The notes under the pieces: generated by a model | What the model saw: only the letters and a program-made list of their open reading frames with translations | What the model was told of the DNA's origin: nothing | Database searches by the model: none | Origin: Bacillota bacterium | GTDB lineage: Bacteria > Bacillota > Sulfobacillia > Symbiobacteriales > Symbiobacteriaceae | Reading direction: 5' to 3' | NCBI GenBank assembly: GCA_023623185.1 | Contig: JAMNXV010000115.1 | Location: forward strand, 1 to 45,204 | DNA length: 45,204 nucleotides | Program-made: the position numbers and the translations under genes | Shown here: piece by piece, positions 25,792 to 33,294 of the stretch | Layout of the letters: each line of letters begins with the position of its first letter | Numbering within the stretch: position 1 is the first letter of the stretch

Positions 25792-27512
25792 GAGCGGCTC
25801 AGCTCCTCTTCGGTCCGCACCCACTCCTCGGGCGCCAGGGCGCTGAGCGGCCTGGCCGGGTGGGGCGGCGCCTGCGGCGGCAGCTCAGCCGGATCAGGCA
25901 GGGCCGGGGCCAGCCCCAGCTGGGACAGCGCCCGCCGCAGCCACGAGGTCCCGCCTCTGCCCCGCGGCCGCGCCTGGGTTGCGTCGGCGCGGGGCGGAGC
26001 CGGAGTTCCGTTACCCGGTCCGCTCCCCTCTCCCACCTGCGATGCGGCCGGATCACTCGCACGGGATCCCGCGCCCGCCCCGGCCTGCACTCCGCCTGCG
26101 CCGCCCTGAGGCCCCGCTGCACCAGCCGCCCGGGTCTGGGTAGACCCCGGGACGCCGGCACCGGAGCCGGGCCTCCGCTCACCCCCGCCGGATGCGGCCT
26201 GCGCCGGTTCGGCCAGCACACCGCCGAAGGAGAGGCCGGGGAAACGGGGGCGGGGGGCGGCGCCGGCGTGAGCGTGTCCGGCGTTGCCGACGTTAGGAGC
26301 ACGCGCGGCGTTGTCAGCCTGCGCAGCGTTAGCAGCGTGGGCGGCGGCGGCAGCATGAGCAACGTTGGCAGCATGAGCGACGCTGGCAGAATGAGCAACG
26401 TTAGCAGCATGGGCGGCGCCAGCAGCATGGGTCGCCTGAGCGGCTCCGGCGGCTGGCGCCGCCTCCGGCTGGGCCGCCGCCTCGGCCAGATAGCTGGTCA
26501 CCCGCCGCAGCAGCTCAGGATCCACCCGATGCCGCAGGGCCAGCGGCGCCACCCGCAGCAGGTCCGCCAGCTGCACCTCGGTGCGGCCCTCCAGGCAGGC
26601 AGAGAGCCGGACCCCGGCCTGAATCGCCTCCACCGCCCGCAGCGATTCCAGGTCGAACTGGCTGTACAGCCCCGCGACCTGCCGGCGCAGCCCGGACGGC
26701 ACCGCCACCTTGCGCAGCTCGGCCGTGCGCAGGGTGAGCCGGGTGCGCCAGAGTTCCGCCTTCGTCTCGGCGATGCTGCGCCGGGCCGGTTCACCTGCTT
26801 CGGCGGCAGCGAGGATCTGCTCCACCACCCCCGGATCGCCCGGCCGGTCGGTGTAAATGGCAAAATCGAAGCGGTCGCTCAGCTGCCGGCGAATCTCTTC
26901 CAGCGGCCCCGGCTCCTCGTCGGGATTGGAGGCCGCCCAGACCGAGACCAGCACGGGCAGCTCCACCGGCGGCAGGCCGGTCTCCTCGATCTGCACCCGT
27001 CCCGGCCGGGTTCCCATCACGTCCAGCAGCACGTCGGCCAGTTCAGGCGAGGTCTCAGCCAGCCGGTTGATCTCGTCCACGAAGATGATGCCCCGATGGG
27101 CCTGCGGAATGGTTCCGGGCAGCAGGGCGGCCTCGGGGTTGGTGGCGCTCACCAGCCGGCTCAGGTCGATGGAGCCCACCACCGTGCCGATCTTGGCCGC
27201 GTGGGAGATCTCCAGGAACGGCATCGGCACCCGCTCCTCGCCCAGCGCGGCCACCTCCTCCGGGCTCAGGTGCCGGTGGACGGGGCAGTGGGGAGCAGAC
27301 GGGTCGCAGTTGTAGAGGCACCCCCGTATGCGCCGGATGCGGGGCAGCACTCGCCGCACCCGCCGCATGATGGTCGTCTTGCCGGTGCCCCGCAGCCCCT
27401 CGGCGTGGATGTGGAGGGGCCTTCCGGCCAGCGTGGAGACCAGCGACATCTCCACGGCCCGGAAGAGCGCATCATTACCGGGATGCCGCACCAGGCCGAG
27501 AACAGATTCCAT
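25788..27512 (-). CDS. AAA+ ATPase, MoxR / Mg-chelatase-I-like
   Basis: A 574-residue protein. The AAA+ core has Walker A GLRGTGKT (39-46), Walker B GIIFVDE (141-147) and sensor-type VWAASNPDEEPG (191-202). A Cys/His segment, CLYNCDPSAPHCPVHRH (65-81), resembles that of ChlI/BchI-like ATPases. After the helical lid (about residue 345) the chain becomes low complexity: hexapeptides of AHAANV type (366-408), then a long Ala/Gly/Pro stretch to a short C-terminal helix. ATG 27512 (MESVLGLVRHPGND) has GGGGGG 6 bases upstream. It is coupled to the VWA gene. It probably works as a chaperone or metal-insertion motor; the client is not known. Confidence 0.87.
   Translation of the reverse strand: MESVLGLVRHPGNDALFRAVEMSLVSTLAGRPLHIHAEGLRGTGKTTIMRRVRRVLPRIRRIRGCLYNCDPSAPHCPVHRHLSPEEVAALGEERVPMPFLEISHAAKIGTVVGSIDLSRLVSATNPEAALLPGTIPQAHRGIIFVDEINRLAETSPELADVLLDVMGTRPGRVQIEETGLPPVELPVLVSVWAASNPDEEPGPLEEIRRQLSDRFDFAIYTDRPGDPGVVEQILAAAEAGEPARRSIAETKAELWRTRLTLRTAELRKVAVPSGLRRQVAGLYSQFDLESLRAVEAIQAGVRLSACLEGRTEVQLADLLRVAPLALRHRVDPELLRRVTSYLAEAAAQPEAAPAAGAAQATHAAGAAHAANVAHSASVAHAANVAHAAAAAHAANAAQADNAARAPNVGNAGHAHAGAAPRPRFPGLSFGGVLAEPAQAASGGGERRPGSGAGVPGSTQTRAAGAAGPQGGAGGVQAGAGAGSRASDPAASQVGEGSGPGNGTPAPPRADATQARPRGRGGTSWLRRALSQLGLAPALPDPAELPPQAPPHPARPLSALAPEEWVRTEEELSRS
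26285..26420 (-). repeat. 18-bp in-frame repeats encoding AHAANV hexapeptides
   Basis: About seven imperfect 18-bp units, GCAGCATGAGCAACGTTG type on the plus strand, encode Ala-His-Ala-Ala-Asn-Val variants in the C-terminal linker of the AAA+ ATPase. The period is a multiple of three, so the frame is kept. Confidence 0.8.
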
Positions 27513-27668
27513 GTCATACCCCCCGAACGTCGCAGCGATCATGCCTAGTGTAACCAAACCCTGGGAAAAAACTCCCTCGCGGCTTGTCATTGACGCCAGA
27601 ATATCGCTCGACAACGTGTCGACGTGGGGGCGAACGCACACCGCAGTGCACACACCGGCCATGTCGAA

Positions 27669-27692
27669 AGGGCGCCCCGGTCAGGGCGCCCT
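27669..27692 (-). terminator. Terminator after the Nudix gene
   Basis: 8-bp arms AGGGCGCC / GGCGCCCT around an 8-base loop, followed by TTTCG on the minus strand, about 30 bases past the Nudix stop codon. Confidence 0.75.
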
Positions 27693-27722
27693 GTGTCTTA
27701 ATGGTTGTCGGATCCTGTCGGC

Positions 27723-28232
27723 TCACTCGCCGAGGGGTGCGGGCTGCAGCCGGCCGAAAAGGGGTTCGCCCCAGAGCATGAGGGCGATGAGCGACCGTGC
27801 ATCCTGAATCTCGCCCGTGCGCACCGCGTCGAGCGCCTCGGCGTAGGAGAGGAACTCCACGGAGAGTTCCTCGGACTCGTCATAGCTCATCGTTCCCGGC
27901 ACCAGCTGGTCAGAGACGAAGCAGTGGGCCTCTTCGGACGAGTAGCCCGGCGCGGGGAAGAAGCGGCCGATCAACTCCAGGCTCCTGGGCCGGAAGCCGG
28001 TCTCGGCCTCCATCTCCCGCCGGGCCGCCTCCTCGGGGCTCTCGCCGGGCCGGATGCGGCCGCCGGGCAGCTCCAGGCTGTCCCGGCCCATGCCCGGCCG
28101 GAACTGCCGGACGAAGATCACCCTGTCCTCGGTGGTGAGCCCCAGTACGCAGACCGAGCCCGGGTGCTGCACCACATCCCGCGCAAACTCCTTCCCCCGC
28201 ACCCTCACCGTCACCGGACGGATCTCATACAT
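27723..28232 (-). CDS. Nudix hydrolase, ADP-ribose pyrophosphatase-like
   Basis: A 169-residue Nudix enzyme. The Nudix box begins GGRIRPGESPEEAARRE and continues MEAETGF, matching Gx5Ex7REUxEExGU except for Ala at the first of the two Glu positions. An upstream beta strand, RVIFVRQFRPGMGRDSLELPGG, is the ADP-ribose pyrophosphatase pattern (QFRxxxxxxxLELPGG). It therefore probably splits ADP-ribose or a related sugar nucleotide. ATG 28232 (MYEIRPVTVRVRG) is chosen; a GTG three codons earlier is possible. It is monocistronic, with its own terminator. Confidence 0.88.
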   Translation of the reverse strand: MYEIRPVTVRVRGKEFARDVVQHPGSVCVLGLTTEDRVIFVRQFRPGMGRDSLELPGGRIRPGESPEEAARREMEAETGFRPRSLELIGRFFPAPGYSSEEAHCFVSDQLVPGTMSYDESEELSVEFLSYAEALDAVRTGEIQDARSLIALMLWGEPLFGRLQPAPLGE

Positions 28233-28604
28233 CGCCCTCACCCCGGTTCCCGTCGCTGTCGCGTATTTTCCCCACTCGATGACCGTTCGCCGACAGCGTC
28301 CGGCATCCTTCCGCCGGCGTTGTGAAAGACGCACTTTTCAGGCGAACCCTGGTGTTGTGTGCGCTCGCCTTGGGTGTGGTCGGAGCCCGGCAGGCACATG
28401 GCCGGGCCGTATCGGCTCTGTTCGCCCTGAGTGTGGGCTACGGCCAGTCTGCCAGCATTACCCTATCGGCAGACCTACCCGCAGATTCGAATTGCTCGGA
28501 TCGTGTGGGAGCCACCTGCCCACCAGCGGCAACCCACAGCGAAGGCGAACAGAACGCATACCTCGCGAGACATACGCCCACCGGCGGCATCCCACATGCA
28601 AGAA
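28233..28604. other. Gene-poor gap between secF and the Nudix gene
   Basis: About 370 bases with no convincing gene. A plus-strand frame (28322-28663) starts with a signal-peptide-like stretch but has no ribosome binding site and reads through the secF terminator. No clear promoter or RNA motif was seen. Confidence 0.6.
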
Positions 28605-28635
28605 GCGGCACCCCGCCGCCGTGGGGGGGTGCCGC
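28605..28635 (-). terminator. Terminator of the secD-secF operon
   Basis: Perfect 10-bp arms GCGGCACCCC / GGGGTGCCGC with an 11-base loop and a TTCTTG tail on the minus strand, starting 9 bases after the secF stop. Confidence 0.85.
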
Positions 28636-28643
28636 CGCCTGCA

Positions 28644-29570
28644 CTATGCCTTCGCCGGCCTGACGCCGGCCGGCCCGGCCGGGCTGCCGTCCCGGGTGCG
28701 CTCCCACAGGAACCAGAGCGCGGCCGCGACGGTCACCGAGGAGTAGGTGCCGGCCAGGATGCCCACGAAGAGCGTGGAGGCCAGATCCAGGATGGTCGAT
28801 CCGCCCAGGAAGATCATCACCAGCAGCATGATATGCACCGAGACGCCGGTGTAGATGGACCGGGTGATGACCTCCTGAATCGAGCGGGTGGCCATCGCCT
28901 CCAGCGACTCGCCCTTCTGCCGGTTCTGCAGGTTCTCCCGCAGCCTGTCCATGACCACGACGGTGTCGTTCATCGAGTAGCCCAGCACCGTCAGAATCGC
29001 CGCCACGAAGGTGGAGTTAACCTCCACCTGGAAGATCGCCAGCACCCCCATGGTGATGACGACGTCGTGCAGCAGGGCGATGACCGCGGCCACACCCATG
29101 CGGAACTGGAACCGGATCGAGATGTAGATCACCTGCAGCACCGCGGCGATGCCCACGGCCAGCAGGGCCTTGTTCGTCAGCTCCGAGGAGACCGTGCCCG
29201 AGACCGCATCCTCACTGATGAGGGTGTACGGCCCCAGATGGTTCAGGCTGTCGTAGAGCGTGGCCTTCTGCTCCTCGCTCAGCTCGGGGGTGCGCACGAG
29301 GAATTCGGTGGCCTCGGGGCTCGGCGCCCCCTTGGGCTCCACCTGCTGGATCTGCGCGTCCATTCCCAGGACGCTGCTGATCACGGTGCGCACCTGCTCG
29401 ATCGAGACCGTCCGCTCGAACTGGAGGTCCAGCAGCAGGCCGCCGGTGAAGTCGATGCCCAGGTTCAGCCCCCGGAAGAGCAGCGCGCCGACGGCGATCA
29501 GCACGGTGACCAGGGCGAAGGCCAGGTAATGCTTGGCGTAACGCATGTAGCGAACTCGGGTGAGGCCCAT
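28644..29570 (-). CDS. secF: Protein translocase subunit SecF
   Basis: A 308-residue membrane protein. With SecD it forms the accessory complex that uses the proton gradient to pull proteins through SecYEG. The first helix is followed by GLNLGIDFTGG, the family signature, then a periplasmic-type domain and five C-terminal helices with GYSMNDTVVVMDRLREN. ATG 29570 comes directly after the secD stop codon, with GGAGGTGACC inside the secD end serving as ribosome binding site. Confidence 0.97.
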   Translation of the reverse strand: MGLTRVRYMRYAKHYLAFALVTVLIAVGALLFRGLNLGIDFTGGLLLDLQFERTVSIEQVRTVISSVLGMDAQIQQVEPKGAPSPEATEFLVRTPELSEEQKATLYDSLNHLGPYTLISEDAVSGTVSSELTNKALLAVGIAAVLQVIYISIRFQFRMGVAAVIALLHDVVITMGVLAIFQVEVNSTFVAAILTVLGYSMNDTVVVMDRLRENLQNRQKGESLEAMATRSIQEVITRSIYTGVSVHIMLLVMIFLGGSTILDLASTLFVGILAGTYSSVTVAAALWFLWERTRDGSPAGPAGVRPAKA

Positions 29571-30821
29571 TTACCCGGTCACCTCCTTCACGCCGAACAG
29601 GGTGCGCTTGTTGAACCAGCCGGTGTTCACCGCAAGCTTCACCAGCCAGCGGGTGAAGGTGATCGCCGTGAACATCGAGAGCACCGTGCCGACGAACAGC
29701 GTAACGGCGAAGCCCTTCACCGGGCCGGTCCCCAGATACCAGAGGATCGCCGCCGCGATCGCCGTGGTCACCTGCGAGTCGAGCACCGTCACGTACGCCC
29801 GGTGGAAGCCCGCGTCAATGCCGGAGCGGAGCCCCTTGCCCTTGCGCAGCTCCTCCTTAATCCGCTCGAAGATGATCACGTTGCCGTCCACCGCCATCGC
29901 GATGCCCAGCAAGAGCCCCGCGATGCCCGGCAGGGTGAAGACGGCGTCGATGGCCAGGAGGACGATCATGTTCAGGATGGCGTAGACCCCCAGCGCGACG
30001 TCGGCCAGGAAGCCAGGAATGCGGAACAGGACGATCATGAAGAGCAGCACCCCGACCATGCCGATCCAGCCCGCCCGCATCGACTTGGCGATGGAGTCCG
30101 CGCCCAGGGTCGCGCTGACCATGCGGGCCTCCACCTCCACCAGCTTGATGGGCAGGGCGCCGCCGTTGATCAGGTTGGCGAGCTGGGCGGCCTCCTCCGC
30201 CGTGAAGTCGCCGATGATGGTCGCCTCGCCGGTGGGAATCGGCTCCTCGACGATGGGCCACGAGATGACCTCATCGTCCAGCATGATGTAGATCGGCTGC
30301 TTGATGAACTTGGAGGTCGCCTCGTAGAACTTCCGCGGCCCCTCGCCCTTCAGCTTCAGGGTGACCAAGAAGCCGCGCCCTGCGGGGTCCTGCGCCACGC
30401 CCGCCTCGGCGACGTCGCGCCCGTCCAGGACCACGTTGCCCTCGGGATCGATGAACTGGAGCACCGCCGTCCGCCCGATGACCTCACGGGCCTCGTCGAT
30501 GTCCGCCGCGCCGGCGATCTCCACGATGATCCGGTTTTGGTTGTCTACCTGAACCACCGGCTCAGAAACGCCCAGGGCGTCGATGCGGTTCTCGATGACC
30601 GCCCGGGCCGCCTGAATCGTCTCCGGCGTCACCGGGCCGAGCTCCGAGTCGACTCCCTGAAGCACAATGTGCGCGCCGCCCTGCAGGTCGAGGCCCAGCT
30701 TCATGTGATGCAGAATCCGCGCCGACCCCGTCTCCGGGTGCGGCGACAGGAAGAAGCCAATCACGCCTGCGACCAACACCACGATCAAGGCCAGAACCAG
30801 GCCGTTCCAGCCGCCCTTCAT
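29571..30821 (-). CDS. secD: Protein translocase subunit SecD
   Basis: A 416-residue partner of SecF. The N-terminal helix is followed by LGLDLQGGAHIVLQ (the D1 signature), NRIDALGVSEPVVQ in the large extracytoplasmic domain, and six helices at the C-terminus, including AMAVDGNVIIFERIKEELRKG. It is somewhat shorter than E. coli SecD, as usual in Firmicutes. ATG 30821 has GAGGAGG about 8 bases upstream. It is separated from the broken HD-domain gene by a terminator, so it probably has its own promoter. No clear -35/-10 pair was found. Confidence 0.97.
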   Translation of the reverse strand: MKGGWNGLVLALIVVLVAGVIGFFLSPHPETGSARILHHMKLGLDLQGGAHIVLQGVDSELGPVTPETIQAARAVIENRIDALGVSEPVVQVDNQNRIIVEIAGAADIDEAREVIGRTAVLQFIDPEGNVVLDGRDVAEAGVAQDPAGRGFLVTLKLKGEGPRKFYEATSKFIKQPIYIMLDDEVISWPIVEEPIPTGEATIIGDFTAEEAAQLANLINGGALPIKLVEVEARMVSATLGADSIAKSMRAGWIGMVGVLLFMIVLFRIPGFLADVALGVYAILNMIVLLAIDAVFTLPGIAGLLLGIAMAVDGNVIIFERIKEELRKGKGLRSGIDAGFHRAYVTVLDSQVTTAIAAAILWYLGTGPVKGFAVTLFVGTVLSMFTAITFTRWLVKLAVNTGWFNKRTLFGVKEVTG

Positions 30822-30859
30822 GGCCTGTCCTCCTCACAAGTGGAATCGCTGCTTCGCAA

Positions 30860-30881
30860 AGGAAAAGGAGGCCGTGCCTCC
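30860..30881 (-). terminator. Terminator between the HD-domain pseudogene and secD
   Basis: 6-bp arms GGAGGC / GCCTCC with a 3-base loop, directly followed by TTTTCCTTT on the minus strand. The short stem and good T-tract make a credible intrinsic terminator of the lepB-side operon. Confidence 0.8.
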
Positions 30882-30949
30882 CCATTCCCTCGCCTCCACA
30901 CTCCCTTTGGAATACGCCAGCAATCCAACTGTTCCTGCTTGAAACGGGC

Positions 30950-31550
30950 CTACAGCAGCCGATTGTCGTTCATCACCAGCTGGAACTGGCAGCCCAGGTA
31001 GTCCGCCGCCCGCCGGCACATGATCATGCGGGTGAGGAAGATCTCGAAGTACTCCATGATCGCAATGATAGAGGTGTCAACGGTCAGGCTCAGCCGGATC
31101 ACCTTCTCGTCCCGGCAGGCGTGGAGCTCGCTGTGGGTCACCGAGTAGTTGACCCGGTCGTGGATATCGAACGTCGCCACGTCCCGGTTGTAGACACGGG
31201 TGCGGTGCACGTCGGACTTGTCGGCCAGGATCAGCGCGGCGGAGACATCGTGCACCGGGTTGCCGATCTCCTCCTCGTGGTTGCCGATGGCCGACATGAT
31301 GATGGCGATCTCGTCCGGTTCCATCCCCATCCGAGTGAGGATCTGGTGGGCCAGCAGGGCGCTGGTCTGCCCGTGGCCCTGCCGGCCGCCCCAGCTCCCG
31401 CAGCAGGCCCATCGCCCGGTCGGCCACCAGCCCCACGTGCCGGAGCCCGTGCTCGGTAAAGCCGATGGCCGACAGCATCTCGTTGGCCTTCACGATATAG
31501 GCGCGCACCTCTGGATCCTGCTTCACCTGTTCGAAGGTTACCCGAGCCAA
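30950..31550 (-). pseudogene. HD-domain phosphohydrolase gene, frameshifted with the HD dyad lost
   Basis: Two frames make one HD-domain protein. From TTG 31550 (GGGAGG about 7 bases upstream) the first frame gives MARVTFEQVKQDPEVRAYIV through TEHGLRHVGLVADRAMGLL, including the first metal His. From about 31390 another frame gives GHGQTSALLAHQILTRMGM, then IGNHEEEIGNPVHDVSAAL, LADKSDVHRTRVYN and FDIHDRVNYSV to the normal end. The H...HD...H...D pattern lacks its HD dyad. About 20 residues expected between LRELG and GHGQ are missing, and the junction shifts the frame. Homologues of this type often lie near secDF in Firmicutes. As it stands the gene cannot give an active hydrolase. Confidence 0.8.
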
Positions 31551-31566
31551 GCTGGTTCCTCCCGTT

Positions 31567-31640
31567 TCACTCGTACTCCCGGGCCGCCGCCAGCGTCTGT
31601 TTGCCCCCGTCTCACTCGTACTCCCGGGCCGCCGCCAGCG
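31567..31640. repeat. Tandem duplication of the lepB 3' end (29-bp match, 45-bp period)
   Basis: TCACTCGTACTCCCGGGCC and the next ten bases (29 bp in all) occur identically at 31567-31595 and 31612-31640. The 31612 copy is the real end of lepB (AAAREYE plus stop). The 31567 copy lies in the 3' spacer before the HD-domain gene. Confidence 0.95.
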
Positions 31641-32184
31641 GCCCGTTCTCCCCGATCCGCCCCGGGGGCCAGAACAGGGCGACCGCGCGCCCCTCCACCC
31701 GCTGCACCGGGAGCGGCCCGATAAGCCGCGAATCCAGCGACGCGCCGCGGTTGTCGCCCATCACCCACACGTATCCTTCCGGCACGGTCAGCGGGCCCGC
31801 GCTGTAGGTGCCAGGGCTGTCGGGGTGGGTGTAGGGCTCGTCCAGCAGCCGGCCGTTCACCCACACCGCGTCCCCCTGCACCTCCACCTCCTCCCCCGCC
31901 ACGGCGATCACCCGCTTCACCAGGTGGCGCCCGGGGTGGGCGGGATCGGCCACCACCACCACCTCGCCGGGGACAGGCTGCCGGAACCGGTAGACCAGCT
32001 TGTTCACCAGCAGCCGGTCGCCGTGGGCCAGGGTCGGCAGCATCGACTCGCCGTCGACCCGGTAGATCTGCACCCCGAACGTGCGCACCAGCAGCGCGAG
32101 CACCAATGCCAGCGCCACGGTCTCCAGAATCTCCCGCACCAGCCCCTTGCCGGCCCGCCGCGGGCCCTCCTGCGGAGGCGCCAT
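31612..32184 (-). CDS. lepB: Signal peptidase I
   Basis: A 190-residue membrane-bound serine protease that removes signal peptides from exported proteins. One N-terminal transmembrane helix (TVALALVLALLVRTFGVQIY) is followed by the catalytic Ser in DGESMLPTL (S47) and the catalytic Lys in LVKRVIAVAG (K90). VWVMGDNRGASLDSR is the conserved box E. ATG 32184 has AAGGAG about 9 bases upstream and overlaps the stop of the P-loop gene as TGATG. A frame start at 32208 is less likely. Confidence 0.95.
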   Translation of the reverse strand: MAPPQEGPRRAGKGLVREILETVALALVLALLVRTFGVQIYRVDGESMLPTLAHGDRLLVNKLVYRFRQPVPGEVVVVADPAHPGRHLVKRVIAVAGEEVEVQGDAVWVNGRLLDEPYTHPDSPGTYSAGPLTVPEGYVWVMGDNRGASLDSRLIGPLPVQRVEGRAVALFWPPGRIGENGPLAAAREYE

Positions 32185-32555
32185 CACGCTCGCTCCTTCT
32201 CCTTCCACGCTTCAATAAACTGCAGCACCCGCGCCCGCACCTCTTCAATGGTGAGGTCGTCGGTGGGCAGGTACAGGTCGCATTCCTCCCGCGCGTAGCG
32301 CAGCCGGTTCCGCTGCTCCTCCAGCCGCTCCGGCCCGTAGGTGATCTCGGGCCGCCGGCGGCGGGTCGTCTCCCACCTGGCGTCCAGCATCACCAGGATG
32401 TTGGCGTCCGGGCGGGTGTGCCGCCAGAGCCGCCGCACATACGAGTGCTCCTGCGGCACGCTGTACGCCTTCACGCCGGCCTCGTTCAGGCCGGCTGCCA
32501 GCGTAGTCTTCCCTGATGCGCATACACCCACAATCGCCACGACCGGTTCTCGCAA
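32184..32555 (-). CDS. Small P-loop NTPase / kinase-like protein, unknown function
   Basis: A 123-residue protein with an N-terminal Walker A motif, VAIVGVCASGKTTLAAGL. The rest is helical and charged (RRRRPEITYGPERLEEQRNRL), with no second kinase motif that could be named. The size is near that of the smallest nucleotide or adenylylsulfate-kinase-like folds, but no family is identified. TTG 32555 has GGAGG 7 bases upstream. A GTG two codons earlier (32561) almost touches the site. It sits between the PP2C-type phosphatase gene and lepB and overlaps lepB by one base. Confidence 0.75.
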   Translation of the reverse strand: MREPVVAIVGVCASGKTTLAAGLNEAGVKAYSVPQEHSYVRRLWRHTRPDANILVMLDARWETTRRRRPEITYGPERLEEQRNRLRYAREECDLYLPTDDLTIEEVRARVLQFIEAWKEKERA

Positions 32556-32577
32556 TCGCACTCCTCCCCGATCGGGT

Positions 32578-33282
32578 TCACCACTCCATCGTCACGCTCA
32601 TGCGGCGGAGGCGGTCCTCGCCGCCCTCCGTCACCCCTACGGCGAGCACGGCCATGTCGTCCGCGGGCCGCTGCTCGTCCAGCCGCATCGCCTCGGCCAG
32701 GACCCAGTCGGCCAGGGCCTGCATCTCCTCCGGGTCGGCCCCCTGCAGCATGGCCTCCAGCTGCTCGACCGGCCACTGCCGCCCGTGCCGCCGGCCGGCG
32801 GAGAAGACGCCGTCCGTCACCGCCAGGGCCACCATCCCCGCCTCCAGCGGGATCTCGGCAATCACCGGCCGCAGGGTCTCCCGGATGCCGATGGGCTCCA
32901 CCGGCTCGTCCAGCCGCAGGACGCCGCCGTCGGCCCGCCGCACCAGCACCGGCACATGGGTGTTCCGGGTGACCACCAGGGTGCGGGTCCGGGTGTCCAC
33001 CGAGAGCAGCACCAGTTCGGTGGACACCTTGCCATCGCGCACCGCGTACAGGTAATCGTGCACGCCACGGGCCACCGCGCCGTCGCGCACGCCGTCCGCC
33101 ACCAGCTGCATCGCCTTGGCCACCACCAACTGGCTCAGCCGCTTCGCCGACCGACCGTGCATCTGCCCGTCGGCCAGGATGGCGGTCACACCCCCGCGGG
33201 GCCGCTCCACCAGTTCTACAGAATCCCCACTTTCAATCAGTCCAAACTTCGGCACCTTGGCGACCGCCATCGTCACCTGCAC
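32578..33282 (-). CDS. PP2C/SpoIIE-type serine/threonine phosphatase
   Basis: A 234-residue single-domain phosphatase of the SpoIIE/RsbX group, metal-dependent and cytoplasmic. The metal-binding Asp residues appear in ILADGQMHGRSA (equivalent of DGMGHG), LAVTDGVF and RPADDMAVLAV. It has no sensor domain, so it should act on a partner protein, classically a phosphorylated anti-anti-sigma factor. GTG 33282 has GGAGG 8 bases upstream, while an internal ATG (33270) has a weaker site. It follows the PTS gene by 12 bases. No anti-sigma pair is present in this window. Confidence 0.88.
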   Translation of the reverse strand: MQVTMAVAKVPKFGLIESGDSVELVERPRGGVTAILADGQMHGRSAKRLSQLVVAKAMQLVADGVRDGAVARGVHDYLYAVRDGKVSTELVLLSVDTRTRTLVVTRNTHVPVLVRRADGGVLRLDEPVEPIGIRETLRPVIAEIPLEAGMVALAVTDGVFSAGRRHGRQWPVEQLEAMLQGADPEEMQALADWVLAEAMRLDEQRPADDMAVLAVGVTEGGEDRLRRMSVTMEW

Positions 33283-33294
33283 GGCCCATGCCTC

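Noticed and set aside
28322-28663. Plus-strand 113-codon frame with a signal-peptide-like start.
   Set aside because: There is no ribosome binding site, the mature part has no recognisable features, and it runs through the secF terminator into secF.
31077-31330. The HD-domain gene as two separate functional genes.
   Set aside because: Both halves belong to one domain in sequence order. The second half has no ribosome binding site of its own at the internal Met, so a single broken gene is the better reading.
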